Positions 35,702 to 44,352 of a stretch of 64,000 nucleotides of DNA are shown here, in pieces (the stretch's first letter is position 1; the number at the start of each line of letters is the position of its first letter). Under the pieces are notes generated by a model. The model was not told the DNA's origin and did no database searches. It saw only the letters and a program-made list of their open reading frames with translations. The stretch spans positions 1,104,501 through 1,168,500 of the forward strand of contig CP127384.1 in NCBI GenBank assembly GCA_030285985.1. The letters are read 5' to 3'. The stretch is from Aquidulcibacter paucihalophilus. Lineage in GTDB: Bacteria > Pseudomonadota > Alphaproteobacteria > Caulobacterales > Caulobacteraceae. The translations under genes and the position numbers were made by a program.

Positions 35702-37105
35702 ATGTCTTTGGCCGCCACGCCTGTCCTGTCCGGTCCGACCGGTTCGTTGCTGGACCTGATCGGCAAGACGCCGATGGTGGAGGTGACGAAGGTCGATACG
35801 GGCCCGTGCCGCCTGTTCCTGAAGCTGGAGGCGCAGAACCCGGGCGGATCGATCAAGGACCGGATCGCCCTGTCGATGATCGCGGCGGCGGAAGGCGAGG
35901 GGTTTCTGAAGCCCGGCGGCACCATCGTCGAGGCGACGGCCGGCAACACGGGTCTGGCGCTGACGCTGGTGGGCCAAGCCAAGGGCTATAAGGTGCTTCT
36001 GGTCATTCCGGACAAGATGTCCAAGGAAAAAATCCAGCATCTCAGGGCGATGGGAGCGGATGTTCGCCTGACCCGTTCGGACGTGCCGCATGGGCATCCC
36101 GAATACTACACCGACATGGCCGAGCGGCTGGCGCAGCAGATCCCGGGCGGATTCTACGTCAACCAGTTCGCCAACGATGCCAATTCGCTCGCGCATTTCC
36201 AGACCACAGGTCCGGAAATCTACGAACAGATGGGGGGCGACATCGACGCCTTCGTCGCCGGCATCGGGTCGGGCGGCACGATCACCGGCATTGCCCGCTA
36301 TCTGAAAAGCGTCGGCTCGGACGCGAAGATCATCCTCGCCGACCCCGTGGGATCCACGCTGGCGGGGGTCGTCAATGACGGCGTACCGGGACCGGAGGGC
36401 AGCTATACGGTCGAGGGGATCGGCCAGAATTTCGTGCCCGATACGGCGGACATGAGCCTGATCGACAAGGCCTATTCCATCCCCGACGCCGAGGCGATCG
36501 CCACCGTCCGGGAACTGCTGCTCAAGGAAGGCGTGCTTGCGGGGTCTTCGTCGGGGACGCTGATCGCCAGTGCCCTGCGCTGGTGCCGCGAGCAGACGGA
36601 GCCGAAGCGGGTCGTAACCTTCGTCTGCGACACCGGCGCCAAATATCTGTCCAAGGTCTACAACGACGCCTGGCTGGCCGATCAGGGGCTGAGCGGTCAG
36701 CCGATGCACGGCGACCTGTCCGACCTGATAAGCCGCAAATACGAGAACGGCGACGTCGTTGTTGCCGGGCCTGACGATACGCTGGACACAGCCTTCAAAC
36801 GCATGCGTGGCGCTGACGTCTCGCAGCTACCGATCATCCAGGACGGCCGGCTGGTCGGTATTCTGGACGAAAGCGACCTGGTCCATGTGATGAACACCGA
36901 CGAGATCACCCGGAAGGAAAGGTTCGCCCGTCCGGTCGCCTCGGCCATGACCCGCGACCTCGATACGGTTCAGGTGGGTGAGACCCTGGATGCCCTGATC
37001 CCCCTGTTTGACCGTGATCGTGTGGCGATCATCCTGGACGGCGAGCAGTTCGTGGGCCTGATTACGCGGACGGACCTGATCAACCATCTGAGCCTCAACC
37101 GCTAG
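35702..37105 (+). CDS. Cystathionine beta-synthase with CBS-domain pair
   Basis: The 467-residue fold-type II PLP enzyme has an N-terminal catalytic domain with the PLP lysine in GGSIKDRIA (Lys52), EATAGNTG, the phosphate-binding GSGGTITG and SSSGTLIASA. Two CBS domains follow in the last ~130 residues (DVSQLPIIQDGRLVGILDESDL and the final segment, partly). This architecture is that of cystathionine beta-synthase (homocysteine plus serine to cystathionine), although O-acetylserine sulfhydrylase activity is possible. A gene for the next step, cystathionine gamma-lyase type, lies 2.5 kb downstream. Confidence 0.9.
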   Translation: MSLAATPVLSGPTGSLLDLIGKTPMVEVTKVDTGPCRLFLKLEAQNPGGSIKDRIALSMIAAAEGEGFLKPGGTIVEATAGNTGLALTLVGQAKGYKVLLVIPDKMSKEKIQHLRAMGADVRLTRSDVPHGHPEYYTDMAERLAQQIPGGFYVNQFANDANSLAHFQTTGPEIYEQMGGDIDAFVAGIGSGGTITGIARYLKSVGSDAKIILADPVGSTLAGVVNDGVPGPEGSYTVEGIGQNFVPDTADMSLIDKAYSIPDAEAIATVRELLLKEGVLAGSSSGTLIASALRWCREQTEPKRVVTFVCDTGAKYLSKVYNDAWLADQGLSGQPMHGDLSDLISRKYENGDVVVAGPDDTLDTAFKRMRGADVSQLPIIQDGRLVGILDESDLVHVMNTDEITRKERFARPVASAMTRDLDTVQVGETLDALIPLFDRDRVAIILDGEQFVGLITRTDLINHLSLNR

Positions 37106-37233
37106 GCCGCGACGCGGGTCCGGTCGGCGGTTGTTGCAAACATGCAATGGAAATGAGGCGAGTTGACTGGACGGCGGCGAAAATGTGGTCCTGATTGGGC
37201 ATCACACCGTTCCACATGCTGTTGAGACCATCC

Positions 37234-38043
37234 ATGAAACGCTTCCCGACCCTGGCCATCGCCGCCGCGATCGCCGCCGCCACCCTTCTCGGTCCGGTTT
37301 CCAACGCTTCGGCCCAGGCGGCCGCACCCGCGGGCTGCGCCGACGATGTTCCGCAGCGGGCCACGCGGGGCCCGGCCGAGTTCATCAGCAACTCCCAGAC
37401 GGTTCGCGGCCTCATCTACAAGCCAACCGGTCCCGCCAACGGCGCAGCGGTGGTCATGCTGCACAGCTCGGAAGGCCTGTCCGTCGACGCCCATGCGTTC
37501 GACCCGCACGCCATCCAGCTCGCGGCCCGCGGCTATCATGTCCTGGTTCCGAACTATTTCGAGGCCCGGGCGCGCCAGGTTCCGTGGAACGGCCGTGACG
37601 TCCGGCTCTGGGAAGAGGCGGGTCATGCCGCCGTGGCTTATATGGGCACGCTGGAGGGCGTCGATCCGGCACGGGTCGGCATCTGGGGCTTCTCGCTCGG
37701 CGGGTTCGTCGCCACGGACGGATCGGCGCATCCGGATTCCACGGCGCGCGTGGCCATTGGGGTCGGGACCGGCCAGGACATTTTCGAGGCGAGCCGCGGC
37801 CGCAGGGAGGGCGTGTCGATGATGCTGATCGAGGGCTATTCGACCTTCCCCGTCATCTCCGCCGCCACCATGCGCGAACTGGCCGCCAACCTGCGCCGTC
37901 GCGGTGCGACCGTGGATGTGCAGATGCTCGATGCCCCCGGACGGTCGATGACCGGCCCGGTCTGGTGCGAGGTGTTCCAGCACACGCGGCGCTTCCTCGA
38001 CGCCAACCTGCTGCCGGCCGCCGCCGCCGCCCCGGCGTCGTAA
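37234..38043 (+). CDS. Exported alpha/beta hydrolase (dienelactone hydrolase-like), catalytic residues missing
   Basis: The 269-residue protein has a signal peptide (ATG at 37234; AAIAAATLLGPV, cleavage after ASA) and a dienelactone-hydrolase-like fold with VVMLHSSEGL and the nucleophile elbow GFSLGG (Ser154). When set against the two paralogues that follow, the position of the catalytic His holds Arg (APGRSMTG, Arg237). The acid position (GYSTFPV) has no Asp or Glu. It may therefore be a binding protein or use another mechanism. It is first of three tandem paralogues. Confidence 0.83.
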   Translation: MKRFPTLAIAAAIAAATLLGPVSNASAQAAAPAGCADDVPQRATRGPAEFISNSQTVRGLIYKPTGPANGAAVVMLHSSEGLSVDAHAFDPHAIQLAARGYHVLVPNYFEARARQVPWNGRDVRLWEEAGHAAVAYMGTLEGVDPARVGIWGFSLGGFVATDGSAHPDSTARVAIGVGTGQDIFEASRGRREGVSMMLIEGYSTFPVISAATMRELAANLRRRGATVDVQMLDAPGRSMTGPVWCEVFQHTRRFLDANLLPAAAAAPAS

Positions 38044-38050
38044 CGCCCGG

Positions 38051-38848
38051 GTGCGCTACAGTCTCATTGCGGCGCTGGGTCTGCTGGCGCTGACGGTGTC
38101 GGGCGACGGAGTTGTCGCCCAGACAGCGCCGCCGCCACCGCGCGTCGGCGTTCCCGGCTGCAGCGACGATGTCGCGGTCCAGGCGTCCAGAACCCTGGTC
38201 AGCTTCGAGAGCCGTGGCCGGTCGATCCGGGCGCATCTCTATGCGCCGCGGGGCGAGCCCAATGGCACCGCTCTCGTGATGCTGCACGGCGGGACCGGGT
38301 TCGAGATGAACGCGATCCTGTTCGACGCCCACGCCATCCAGCTGGCGTCGCGCGGCTACTGGGTGATGCTGCCGGCCTATTTCGATGCCGACGCCCCCGC
38401 CCAGGGGCGTCGGCTGGTGAACGCGCGGGCCTGGCGCCAGGCGGCGCTGGACGCGGCGACCCAGCTCGCCGGCACAGCGGGCATTACGCCCGATCGGGTG
38501 GCGCTTTGGGGCTATTCCCGCGGCGCCGGCGTCGCCCTGAACGCCGCGACGGCACCCGGAAGCCCGATCCGTTCTGCCGTTCTGGCGGCAGGGGGCGGGG
38601 CGGTCGAAGAGCGGCTGGCCGGACGCGACCTGTCCTTCCTGCTGATGCACGCCCGTCGCGACGAGGCCGTGCCGGTTCGCGCGACGCTGGACCTCGCAGC
38701 CGACCTGCGCGCGGCCGGTGCCATGGTTGAGGTCGAGGGCCTCGATTTTGACGGCCACCAGTATGATCTTCCCACCTGGTGCGCGGTCATGAGTCGGACC
38801 CGCACGTTTCTGGAAACCCGTCCGGAGCCGGGGCATGCACCGTCGTAG
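38051..38848 (+). CDS. Exported alpha/beta hydrolase (dienelactone hydrolase-like), second of three
   Basis: The 265-residue protein begins with GTG at 38051 and a signal peptide (LIAALGLLALTVSG, cleavage after VVA or AQT). It has VMLHGGTGFEMN, the nucleophile elbow GYSRGAG, a complete acid (HARRDEAVP) and histidine (FDGHQYD), so it should be an active hydrolase. The substrate is unknown. Strong similarity to the preceding paralogue in the PGCSDDV/AGCADDV and FDAHAIQLA/FDPHAIQLA segments shows a local duplication. Confidence 0.85.
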   Translation: MRYSLIAALGLLALTVSGDGVVAQTAPPPPRVGVPGCSDDVAVQASRTLVSFESRGRSIRAHLYAPRGEPNGTALVMLHGGTGFEMNAILFDAHAIQLASRGYWVMLPAYFDADAPAQGRRLVNARAWRQAALDAATQLAGTAGITPDRVALWGYSRGAGVALNAATAPGSPIRSAVLAAGGGAVEERLAGRDLSFLLMHARRDEAVPVRATLDLAADLRAAGAMVEVEGLDFDGHQYDLPTWCAVMSRTRTFLETRPEPGHAPS

Positions 38849-39575
38849 CGTTATCGCCGCTGTCGCGGCCGGTCTGACAGGCGGGGGCTGGGCCCGGCAG
38901 GCCGAGGTCCCGACCTGGGAAGGTCTGACCTTCATGAGCCACCGCAAGCCGATCCGCGCCATCCACTACCGGCCGGTCGGTGAGGGGCGGCGCTCGGCCA
39001 TCGTCATGATGCACGGCTCGGGCACGAACATCGTCAGCCGCGGGCCCTGGCATGAACTGGCGATGCGTTTCGCCGCGGACGGCTATGAGGTGCTGACGCC
39101 GCTGTTCACGGATGCCTGGCCCGATGACGGCATCCGCCCGCCGGCGATGATGGAGGCCTGGCGCGATGTCGGCGAGCATGCCATCGACTGGTTCATCGCC
39201 CGCGGTGTGAACCGTCGCCGGACGGCGATGTTCGGCTATTCGCTCGGCTCCTACGTCGCGGTCGACGGCGCGCTCGGAAACAGCCGGGCGGCGGCGGCGA
39301 TCGGGCTGGCCGGCGGTGTGGACGTCTATACCCCCCGGCCGCCGCGCAGGCGGATTCCGGTGCTGATGATCCGGGCCGAGGGCGATACCCATGTCCTGCC
39401 CCGGAACACCGCGCGGTGGGTCGAGTTTCTGAGGGAGCGCGAGGTCAACGTCAGGGTGGCTGTTCTCCGGGACTCCAACCACCTATTCACAGCGCCGAAA
39501 TGGCTGGAGATCTTCCAGCTGTCGTCAGCGTTCTACGCGGGCAACATCGGCCGCATCGATCGGGAAACAGAATGA
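38835..39575 (+). CDS. Exported alpha/beta hydrolase (dienelactone hydrolase-like), third of three
   Basis: The 246-residue protein starts with a twin-arginine-like signal (MHRRSVIAAVAAGLTGGG). It has VMMHGSGTN, the nucleophile elbow GYSLGS, the acid in IRAEGDTHVLP and the histidine in DSNHLF, so the triad is intact. It overlaps the previous gene by 14 bases and the downstream cystathionine enzyme gene by four (ATGA), so all are probably one transcript. Function unknown. Confidence 0.84.
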   Translation: MHRRSVIAAVAAGLTGGGWARQAEVPTWEGLTFMSHRKPIRAIHYRPVGEGRRSAIVMMHGSGTNIVSRGPWHELAMRFAADGYEVLTPLFTDAWPDDGIRPPAMMEAWRDVGEHAIDWFIARGVNRRRTAMFGYSLGSYVAVDGALGNSRAAAAIGLAGGVDVYTPRPPRRRIPVLMIRAEGDTHVLPRNTARWVEFLREREVNVRVAVLRDSNHLFTAPKWLEIFQLSSAFYAGNIGRIDRETE

Positions 39576-40735
39576 GTTCGCTCAAAAACAGCCAGGGCTT
39601 TTCGACCCGCGCCATCCACGCGGGCCAGCGGCCGGACCCGACCACAGGCGCGGTGATGACCCCGATCTACGCCACCTCGACCTACGCCCAGGAAAGCCCG
39701 GGCGTGAACAAGGGCTATGAGTATGCGCGCGGCAAGAATCCGACGCGCGAGGCGTTCGAGGCCTGCCTGGCCGATCTGGAAGGCGGGACCCACGGCTTCG
39801 GCTTCGCCAGCGGCATGGCCGCGACCTCGACCGCGCTTGAGCTGCTGGATGCCGGGTCGCACATCATCACCGGCGATGACCTGTACGGCGGCTCGTGGCG
39901 GCTGTTCGAGCGCGTGCGCCGCCGGTCGATGGGGCTGGACTTCGCCTATGTCGATCTGAGCGATCTGGCGGCCGTCGAGGCCGCCATCACGCCGAAGACG
40001 AAGCTGATCTGGGCCGAGACCCCGACCAATCCTCTGATGAAACTGGCCGACATCGCCGGCCTGTCGACGATCGCGAGGAAGCACGGCCTGCTGCTGATCG
40101 TCGACAACACCTTCGCCACGCCCTGGAGCCAGCAGCCGCTGAAGCTGGGGGCCGACGTGGTCATGCATTCGGCGACCAAATATCTGAACGGCCACTCCGA
40201 CATCATCGGGGGGGCGCTGGTGACGGCGAACCCGGACCTCGCGAAGGAGATCAAGTTCCTGCAGAACTCGGTCGGCGGGGTGATGGGGCCGTTCGACGCC
40301 TTCCTGGCCAACCGGGGCCTGAAGACGCTCGGCCTGCGCATGAAGGCGCACAACGAGAACGCCCTGGCCGTCGCGCGCTGGCTGGAGGAGCGGAAGGGGA
40401 TCGCGAAGGTGATCTATCCCGGCCTCATCAGCCACCCGCAGCACGAACTGGCCTCACGCCAGATGAACGGCCGCTACGGCGGCATGGTCACCGCCCTGAT
40501 CGACGGCGATCTGGAGCGGACCAAACGCGTGCTGGAGCGGGTTCAGGTCTTCACCCTGGCGGAGTCGCTGGGCGGCGTCGAAAGCCTGGTCAACCACCCG
40601 GCCATCATGACCCACGCCTCGGTGCCGAAAGAGGTGCGCGAGGCGGGCGGGGTGACCGAGAACCTGATCCGGCTGTCGGTGGGCGTGGAGGAGGTCGAGG
40701 ACCTGATCGCGGACCTCGATCAGGCGATCGGCTAA
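39572..40735 (+). CDS. Cystathionine gamma-synthase / gamma-lyase family PLP enzyme
   Basis: The 387-residue Cys/Met-metabolism PLP enzyme has GYEYARGKNPTREAFE, the PLP lysine in SATKYLNGHSD (Lys203), IVDNTFATPW and the C-terminal LIRLSVGVEEVEDLIADL. Sequence alone does not separate cystathionine gamma-lyase (cystathionine to cysteine) from gamma-synthase. The nearby cystathionine beta-synthase favours the lyase and a reverse transsulfuration route. It converges on the next gene with overlapping stop codons. Confidence 0.92.
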   Translation: MSSLKNSQGFSTRAIHAGQRPDPTTGAVMTPIYATSTYAQESPGVNKGYEYARGKNPTREAFEACLADLEGGTHGFGFASGMAATSTALELLDAGSHIITGDDLYGGSWRLFERVRRRSMGLDFAYVDLSDLAAVEAAITPKTKLIWAETPTNPLMKLADIAGLSTIARKHGLLLIVDNTFATPWSQQPLKLGADVVMHSATKYLNGHSDIIGGALVTANPDLAKEIKFLQNSVGGVMGPFDAFLANRGLKTLGLRMKAHNENALAVARWLEERKGIAKVIYPGLISHPQHELASRQMNGRYGGMVTALIDGDLERTKRVLERVQVFTLAESLGGVESLVNHPAIMTHASVPKEVREAGGVTENLIRLSVGVEEVEDLIADLDQAIG

Positions 40736-41247
40736 AAGGCGACGCGCCAGCCGTCGGCGGGGCGCACCCAACGGACGGTCCCGTCCAGATCGGGTCGCGC
40801 CACGCCGTCGACCCTTGCCGTCGACTTGAAGTCGCCATTGGCCAGGGGCTTGTAAGAAAAGCAGAGTTCGCGGCCCGACCCGTTTGCCTGGTCAATGATC
40901 GAGCCCAGAATCCTCCTGAACGACTCGAACTCGGACCCGCCCAGCTTTTCGCCGTCCTGATAGACGGCGGTGATCTGACCGGCGCTGGGGACCAGCCGGG
41001 TGCACTCCTCGTCGCCCCGAACGAAGACGGGCGCACTGGAGTGTACGAAAATCGCTGGAACGGCGCTGGCGGCGACCACGATGTCGCTGATGACGGTTCC
41101 ATCGCCCGGCCAGCGGTAGGACGCGGTCCCGTAACAGGTCTGGCGCGCCGCGTCGGGCTCATAGCAGAGCATCTGGCCCATGCGGGCCGGGGCCAGCGGA
41201 TCAGGCTGCTGGAGCGCCAGGATGACGATGACGGCGGCGAGGCTCAT
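40732..41247 (-). CDS. Hypothetical membrane-anchored or secreted protein
   Basis: The 171-residue protein has an N-terminal hydrophobic segment (SLAAVIVILAL) that may be an anchor or a signal. The remainder is polar with several Cys residues (QMLCYEPDAARQTCYG, EECTRL, ELCFSYK), suggesting disulfides and periplasmic location. I do not recognise the family. The ATG at 41247 is the first sensible start, 15 bases after the upstream S9 peptidase stop, so it is likely co-transcribed with it. Confidence 0.7.
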   Translation of the reverse strand: MSLAAVIVILALQQPDPLAPARMGQMLCYEPDAARQTCYGTASYRWPGDGTVISDIVVAASAVPAIFVHSSAPVFVRGDEECTRLVPSAGQITAVYQDGEKLGGSEFESFRRILGSIIDQANGSGRELCFSYKPLANGDFKSTARVDGVARPDLDGTVRWVRPADGWRVAF

Positions 41248-41261
41248 GGATAGACCGACGA

Positions 41262-43199
41262 TCAGTCCGCGCTCAGCAGGGTCTCGCGCCAGAACAGCAG
41301 ACTGGCCCAGAATTGGTAGTCCTGGTTCACTTTTTTCGCGAAGCCGTGCCCCTCGTCCTGGCCGAGAAGGTGCCAGGCGGTGCGGCCGTTGGCGCGGACG
41401 GCGGCGATCATCTGGTCGGCCTCTGACGCCGGGACGCGCGGGTCGTTGCCGCCGGTGACCACCATCAGCGGGATGTTGATCTCGTTGACCCGGGTCATGG
41501 GCGAGATCTCGAGCAGGCGGGCGCGCTGGCCCGGGTCGCGCTCGTCGCCGTATTCGACCCGGCGCAGATCGCGCCGATAAGCCTCGGTGTTCTCGAGGAA
41601 GGTCACGAAGTTGGAGATGGCGACCACGCAGTTCGCGCCGCGAAGACGATCGCCGTAGTGAATGGCCCCGGCGTAGCACATGTATCCGCCATAGGAGCCA
41701 CCGGTGACAGCGATGCGTCCCGCATCGATGGCCGGATCGGCACCCAGCCGGTCGAGGTAGGCACCGATATCCCGCACCGAATTCTCTCGCAGGTCGGGCC
41801 CGTTATCCAGGCTGACGAACCGCTTGCCGTAGCCGGTGGAGCCGCGGACATTGGGGAAGAAGATGGCCACCCCGAGCTCATTGATCAGGTAGTTGTTGCG
41901 GCCCATGAAGCCGGGGCGGCTCTGGCCCTCCGGCCCGCCATGGATATTGACGATCAGCGGACGGGGACCCGGGAAGCGGGCTGCGTCGGGGCGGTAGAGG
42001 AAGCCGGAGACGGGCTCACCGTCGAAGCTGGCGACCTCGATCAGTTCAGGCTCGACATTGCGCGTGACATCCAGCCCGCCGGTCTCGCTGCGGGTCCAGC
42101 GGGTGACCGCAAGGGATGTGGGGTCGATGGAGAAGGCGTCAGAGGCGCTGCGGGCCGAGGAGTAGGTCAGGCCGATATCGCCCCAGGGCGCGATGTCGAG
42201 GCCGCCGGCGATGCCCGCGGGCAGGCTGTCGACCCTGCGAACCTGACCAGACGCGGGGTCGAGCAGGCGCAGACGGGTGCTGCCGGCCTCGTTGATCGTA
42301 TAGGCGATGAAGGAACCGTCCTCGGCGATGTCGAAGTCCTCGACGTCCCAGCGCGGTTCCGCCGAGACGGCTGTGAAGGCACCGGTGGCGAGGTTGATCC
42401 GGCCCAGCCGCTGGAAGTCGCTGTCCTGGTCCGAGGTGACCCAAAGCGTCCCGTCAGCGGCGAACTGGGCACCACCATAGGCGATCGGCAGGCTGTGATC
42501 GCCGATCGGGGTCATGCGACCGCTCGCGAGGTCGAGGGCATGGAGGTTCGACTTGGTGACCTGGATCCCCTGCACGACAAGGGCGGTGCGACCGTCCGGC
42601 GAGAAATCCGCGATGCTCCAGCCGCCGCCGCTGACCTCGGCCACCATGCGGGCGGTCGAGGGATCTCGCGGGTCCATCACATAGAGGTCGCTGTCCCGGC
42701 CGTTGCGCCGGGTAGAGGAGTAGCCGATCAGGCGTCCGTCCTGACTCCAGGCCCCGAAGCTGTTGCGGCTGCGCCCCCCGTCCGTCAGCAGGGTGAGGCG
42801 GCCCTCGGCCAGCGTGTACAGCTGGAAGAACTCATCGCCCCCCCTGTCCTTGCTGACGACCAGCACGTCACCGGCGGGGGACCAACGGCCGCCGACGGGT
42901 TCCACCTCGAAGCTGAGCTGTTCGCGAGCGCCCATCGGCATGGCGACGCGATGGATCTGGGCCGTATTGCCGAAGCGGGTCGAAATCAGCATCGACCGGT
43001 CAGCCGCATTCCAGCCCGCGAAGCCGGCGGTACGGAATTCCATATACGGTCGGGTCTCGGCCGCCAGTGCCGCCGGAATGGCCGGGACGCCGTCGGCGAC
43101 CAGGGCTGCAGGCTTTTCGACGACACCGGAGGCCTGGGCCAGAACGGATGTCGGCACCAGGGTGCAGGCGAGGACAATGGCGAGCGACCGGATGCGCAT
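41262..43199 (-). CDS. Secreted S9-family prolyl oligopeptidase
   Basis: The 645-residue serine peptidase has a signal peptide (LAIVLACTLVPTSV, cleavage after VLA) and a beta-propeller N-terminal part with repeated SPDG/SQDG motifs. The alpha/beta-hydrolase domain has Ser502 in GGSYGGYM, Asp586 in GGNDPRVP and His618 in DEGHGF. It should cleave peptides in the periplasm, of the acylaminoacyl or dipeptidyl-peptidase type; the exact specificity is unknown. Typical length for the family. Confidence 0.93.
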   Translation of the reverse strand: MRIRSLAIVLACTLVPTSVLAQASGVVEKPAALVADGVPAIPAALAAETRPYMEFRTAGFAGWNAADRSMLISTRFGNTAQIHRVAMPMGAREQLSFEVEPVGGRWSPAGDVLVVSKDRGGDEFFQLYTLAEGRLTLLTDGGRSRNSFGAWSQDGRLIGYSSTRRNGRDSDLYVMDPRDPSTARMVAEVSGGGWSIADFSPDGRTALVVQGIQVTKSNLHALDLASGRMTPIGDHSLPIAYGGAQFAADGTLWVTSDQDSDFQRLGRINLATGAFTAVSAEPRWDVEDFDIAEDGSFIAYTINEAGSTRLRLLDPASGQVRRVDSLPAGIAGGLDIAPWGDIGLTYSSARSASDAFSIDPTSLAVTRWTRSETGGLDVTRNVEPELIEVASFDGEPVSGFLYRPDAARFPGPRPLIVNIHGGPEGQSRPGFMGRNNYLINELGVAIFFPNVRGSTGYGKRFVSLDNGPDLRENSVRDIGAYLDRLGADPAIDAGRIAVTGGSYGGYMCYAGAIHYGDRLRGANCVVAISNFVTFLENTEAYRRDLRRVEYGDERDPGQRARLLEISPMTRVNEINIPLMVVTGGNDPRVPASEADQMIAAVRANGRTAWHLLGQDEGHGFAKKVNQDYQFWASLLFWRETLLSAD

Positions 43200-43305
43200 G
43201 CAACCCCCTGTTCCGGCGGACCCGATCCGCCGATGCGGGAGGTTGTCAGCGAAAGGGGCTTGAGTCCAATCGAGGGGGCAGGAGCCGCCGCTCGCGGAGA
43301 AAGGT

Positions 43306-43572
43306 CTAGGCGGCCTTGCTGTCCGGCAGGGCGGTCTGGTGACCTGTCGCCGGGACGACCTTCTTCTTGGCCGGGGCGCGGGGCTTCTTGACGGCGATGG
43401 TCGTCTTGTCGGCGGCGCGGCGCGCGGTTTCGGCGTCGATCAGGGGCACCAGTTCGGCGGCGGTGGCCATCTTGGTGGGAGAGCCGCTTTCGGACAGACG
43501 GACCGCATTGAGGCGCAGGGCCTTCAGATCGGCGTCGGTCATGGTCGGGAGCTTTTCGGCCAGCGGGGTCAT
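43306..43572 (-). CDS. Small basic hypothetical protein
   Basis: The 88-residue protein has a helical N-terminal part (AEKLPTMTDADLKALRLNAVRL) and a Lys/Ala/Pro-rich C-terminal tail (KKPRAPAKKKVVPA) like a nucleic-acid-binding tail. No family was recognised. The second ATG (43572) is chosen because AGGAG lies six bases upstream of it; the first, at 43578, is too close to that signal. It sits downstream of the cold-shock gene but after a terminator. Confidence 0.7.
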   Translation of the reverse strand: MTPLAEKLPTMTDADLKALRLNAVRLSESGSPTKMATAAELVPLIDAETARRAADKTTIAVKKPRAPAKKKVVPATGHQTALPDSKAA

Positions 43573-43590
43573 CGGCATCTCCTGGAGTTG

Positions 43591-43628
43591 AAAAACAGTC
43601 GGGCCGGCGCCTGTTCGGCGGCCGGCCC
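43591..43628 (-). terminator. Rho-independent terminator after the downstream cold-shock gene
   Basis: Read on the minus strand, GGGCCGGC pairs with GCCGGCCC across an 11-base loop and is followed by GACTGTTTTT. It lies 46 bases after the stop codon at 43674. Confidence 0.78.
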
Positions 43629-43673
43629 TTCCGTCAGCCGGAAATCAATCCCGGCAGGGTCGCTTGTCGGAAA

Positions 43674-43886
43674 CTATTCGGCGGCCTTGAGGCGACCGGC
43701 CGATTCCTTGCCTGAACGCGAGTCGCGTTCGACTTCGTAGGAGATCTTCTGATTTTCGTTGAGCGTGCCCAGGTCGGACGTTTCAACGGCCGAGGCGTGG
43801 ACGAACACGTCCTTGCCGCCGTCATCGGGGGCGATGAAGCCGTAACCCTTGGTGGAGTTGTACCATTTCACAGTGCCGGTAGCCAT
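43674..43886 (-). CDS. Cold-shock protein, CspA family
   Basis: The 70-residue single-domain protein has the RNA-binding motifs KGYGFIAPDD (RNP1) and VFVHASAV (RNP2). It is an RNA chaperone. The tail KESAGRLKAAE is shared with the paralogue upstream (44140-44352) and separates both from the E. coli CspA tail. The 5' leader resembles that of the paralogue over about 130 bases, including a 14-base identity, which suggests shared post-transcriptional control. Confidence 0.95.
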   Translation of the reverse strand: MATGTVKWYNSTKGYGFIAPDDGGKDVFVHASAVETSDLGTLNENQKISYEVERDSRSGKESAGRLKAAE

Positions 43887-44016
43887 TTTGAGACCTCCGT
43901 TAGGCGTTGACCGCCGGAAGAGGTTCCGGGTCGGCCTGTCGGGTCTGAATGGGATCGGCTTTGGACCTCGGTGCGCGATGCAAAGGGGCAGCAGCGTTTC
44001 GCAGTGAGATCGACGA
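43887..44016 (-). repeat. Conserved leader of the downstream cold-shock gene
   Basis: This upstream region aligns with 44353-44474. Shared pieces are CTGTCGGGTCTGAA (plus-strand reading, 43936-43949), GACCTCGGTGCG near 43964 and GCGTTTCGCAG at 43994-44004. Their distances from the start codon are the same within about ten bases in the two copies, which fits a duplicated promoter and leader. Confidence 0.65.
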
Positions 44017-44068
44017 AGCCCCAGATGGGCGCTTTGCCCGGCAATAGCAAGCGGCGCGGTGCAGATAG

Positions 44069-44104
44069 CAAAACGGCGGCGAAGGCCTTCGCCCTCGCCG
44101 CCGT
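44069..44104 (-). terminator. Likely terminator after the upstream cold-shock gene
   Basis: On the minus strand the 10-base stem ACGGCGGCGA / TCGCCGCCGT is followed by TTTTGC. It lies 35 bases past the stop at 44140 and before the second cold-shock leader. The T run is short, so termination may be partial. Confidence 0.6.
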
Positions 44105-44139
44105 CGAAATCATGCGTCGGTAAGGCCCGACGCGTGAAC

Positions 44140-44352
44140 TCAGCCTTCGGTCTTCAGCTGACCAGCCGATTCCTTGCCCGAACGCTTGTCGCGCTCGATT
44201 TCGTAGGAAACCTTCTGGTTTTCATCGAGGCCGCGCAGGCCCGCTTGTTCGACAGCCGAGATGTGGACGAAAACGTCCTTGCCGCCGTCGTCAGGCTGGA
44301 TGAAGCCGTAGCCCTTGGTGGAGTTGAACCATTTAACAGTGCCGGTAGCCAT
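44140..44352 (-). CDS. Cold-shock protein, CspA family (paralogue)
   Basis: The 70-residue RNA chaperone has [10 protein letters not shown] and VFVHISAV as RNP1 and RNP2. It is about 80 percent identical by eye to the gene at 43674-43886, so the pair arose by tandem duplication. It has its own leader with the same conserved blocks, which argues for independent but parallel regulation. Confidence 0.95.
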   Translation of the reverse strand: MATGTVKWFNSTKGYGFIQPDDGGKDVFVHISAVEQAGLRGLDENQKVSYEIERDKRSGKESAGQLKTEG

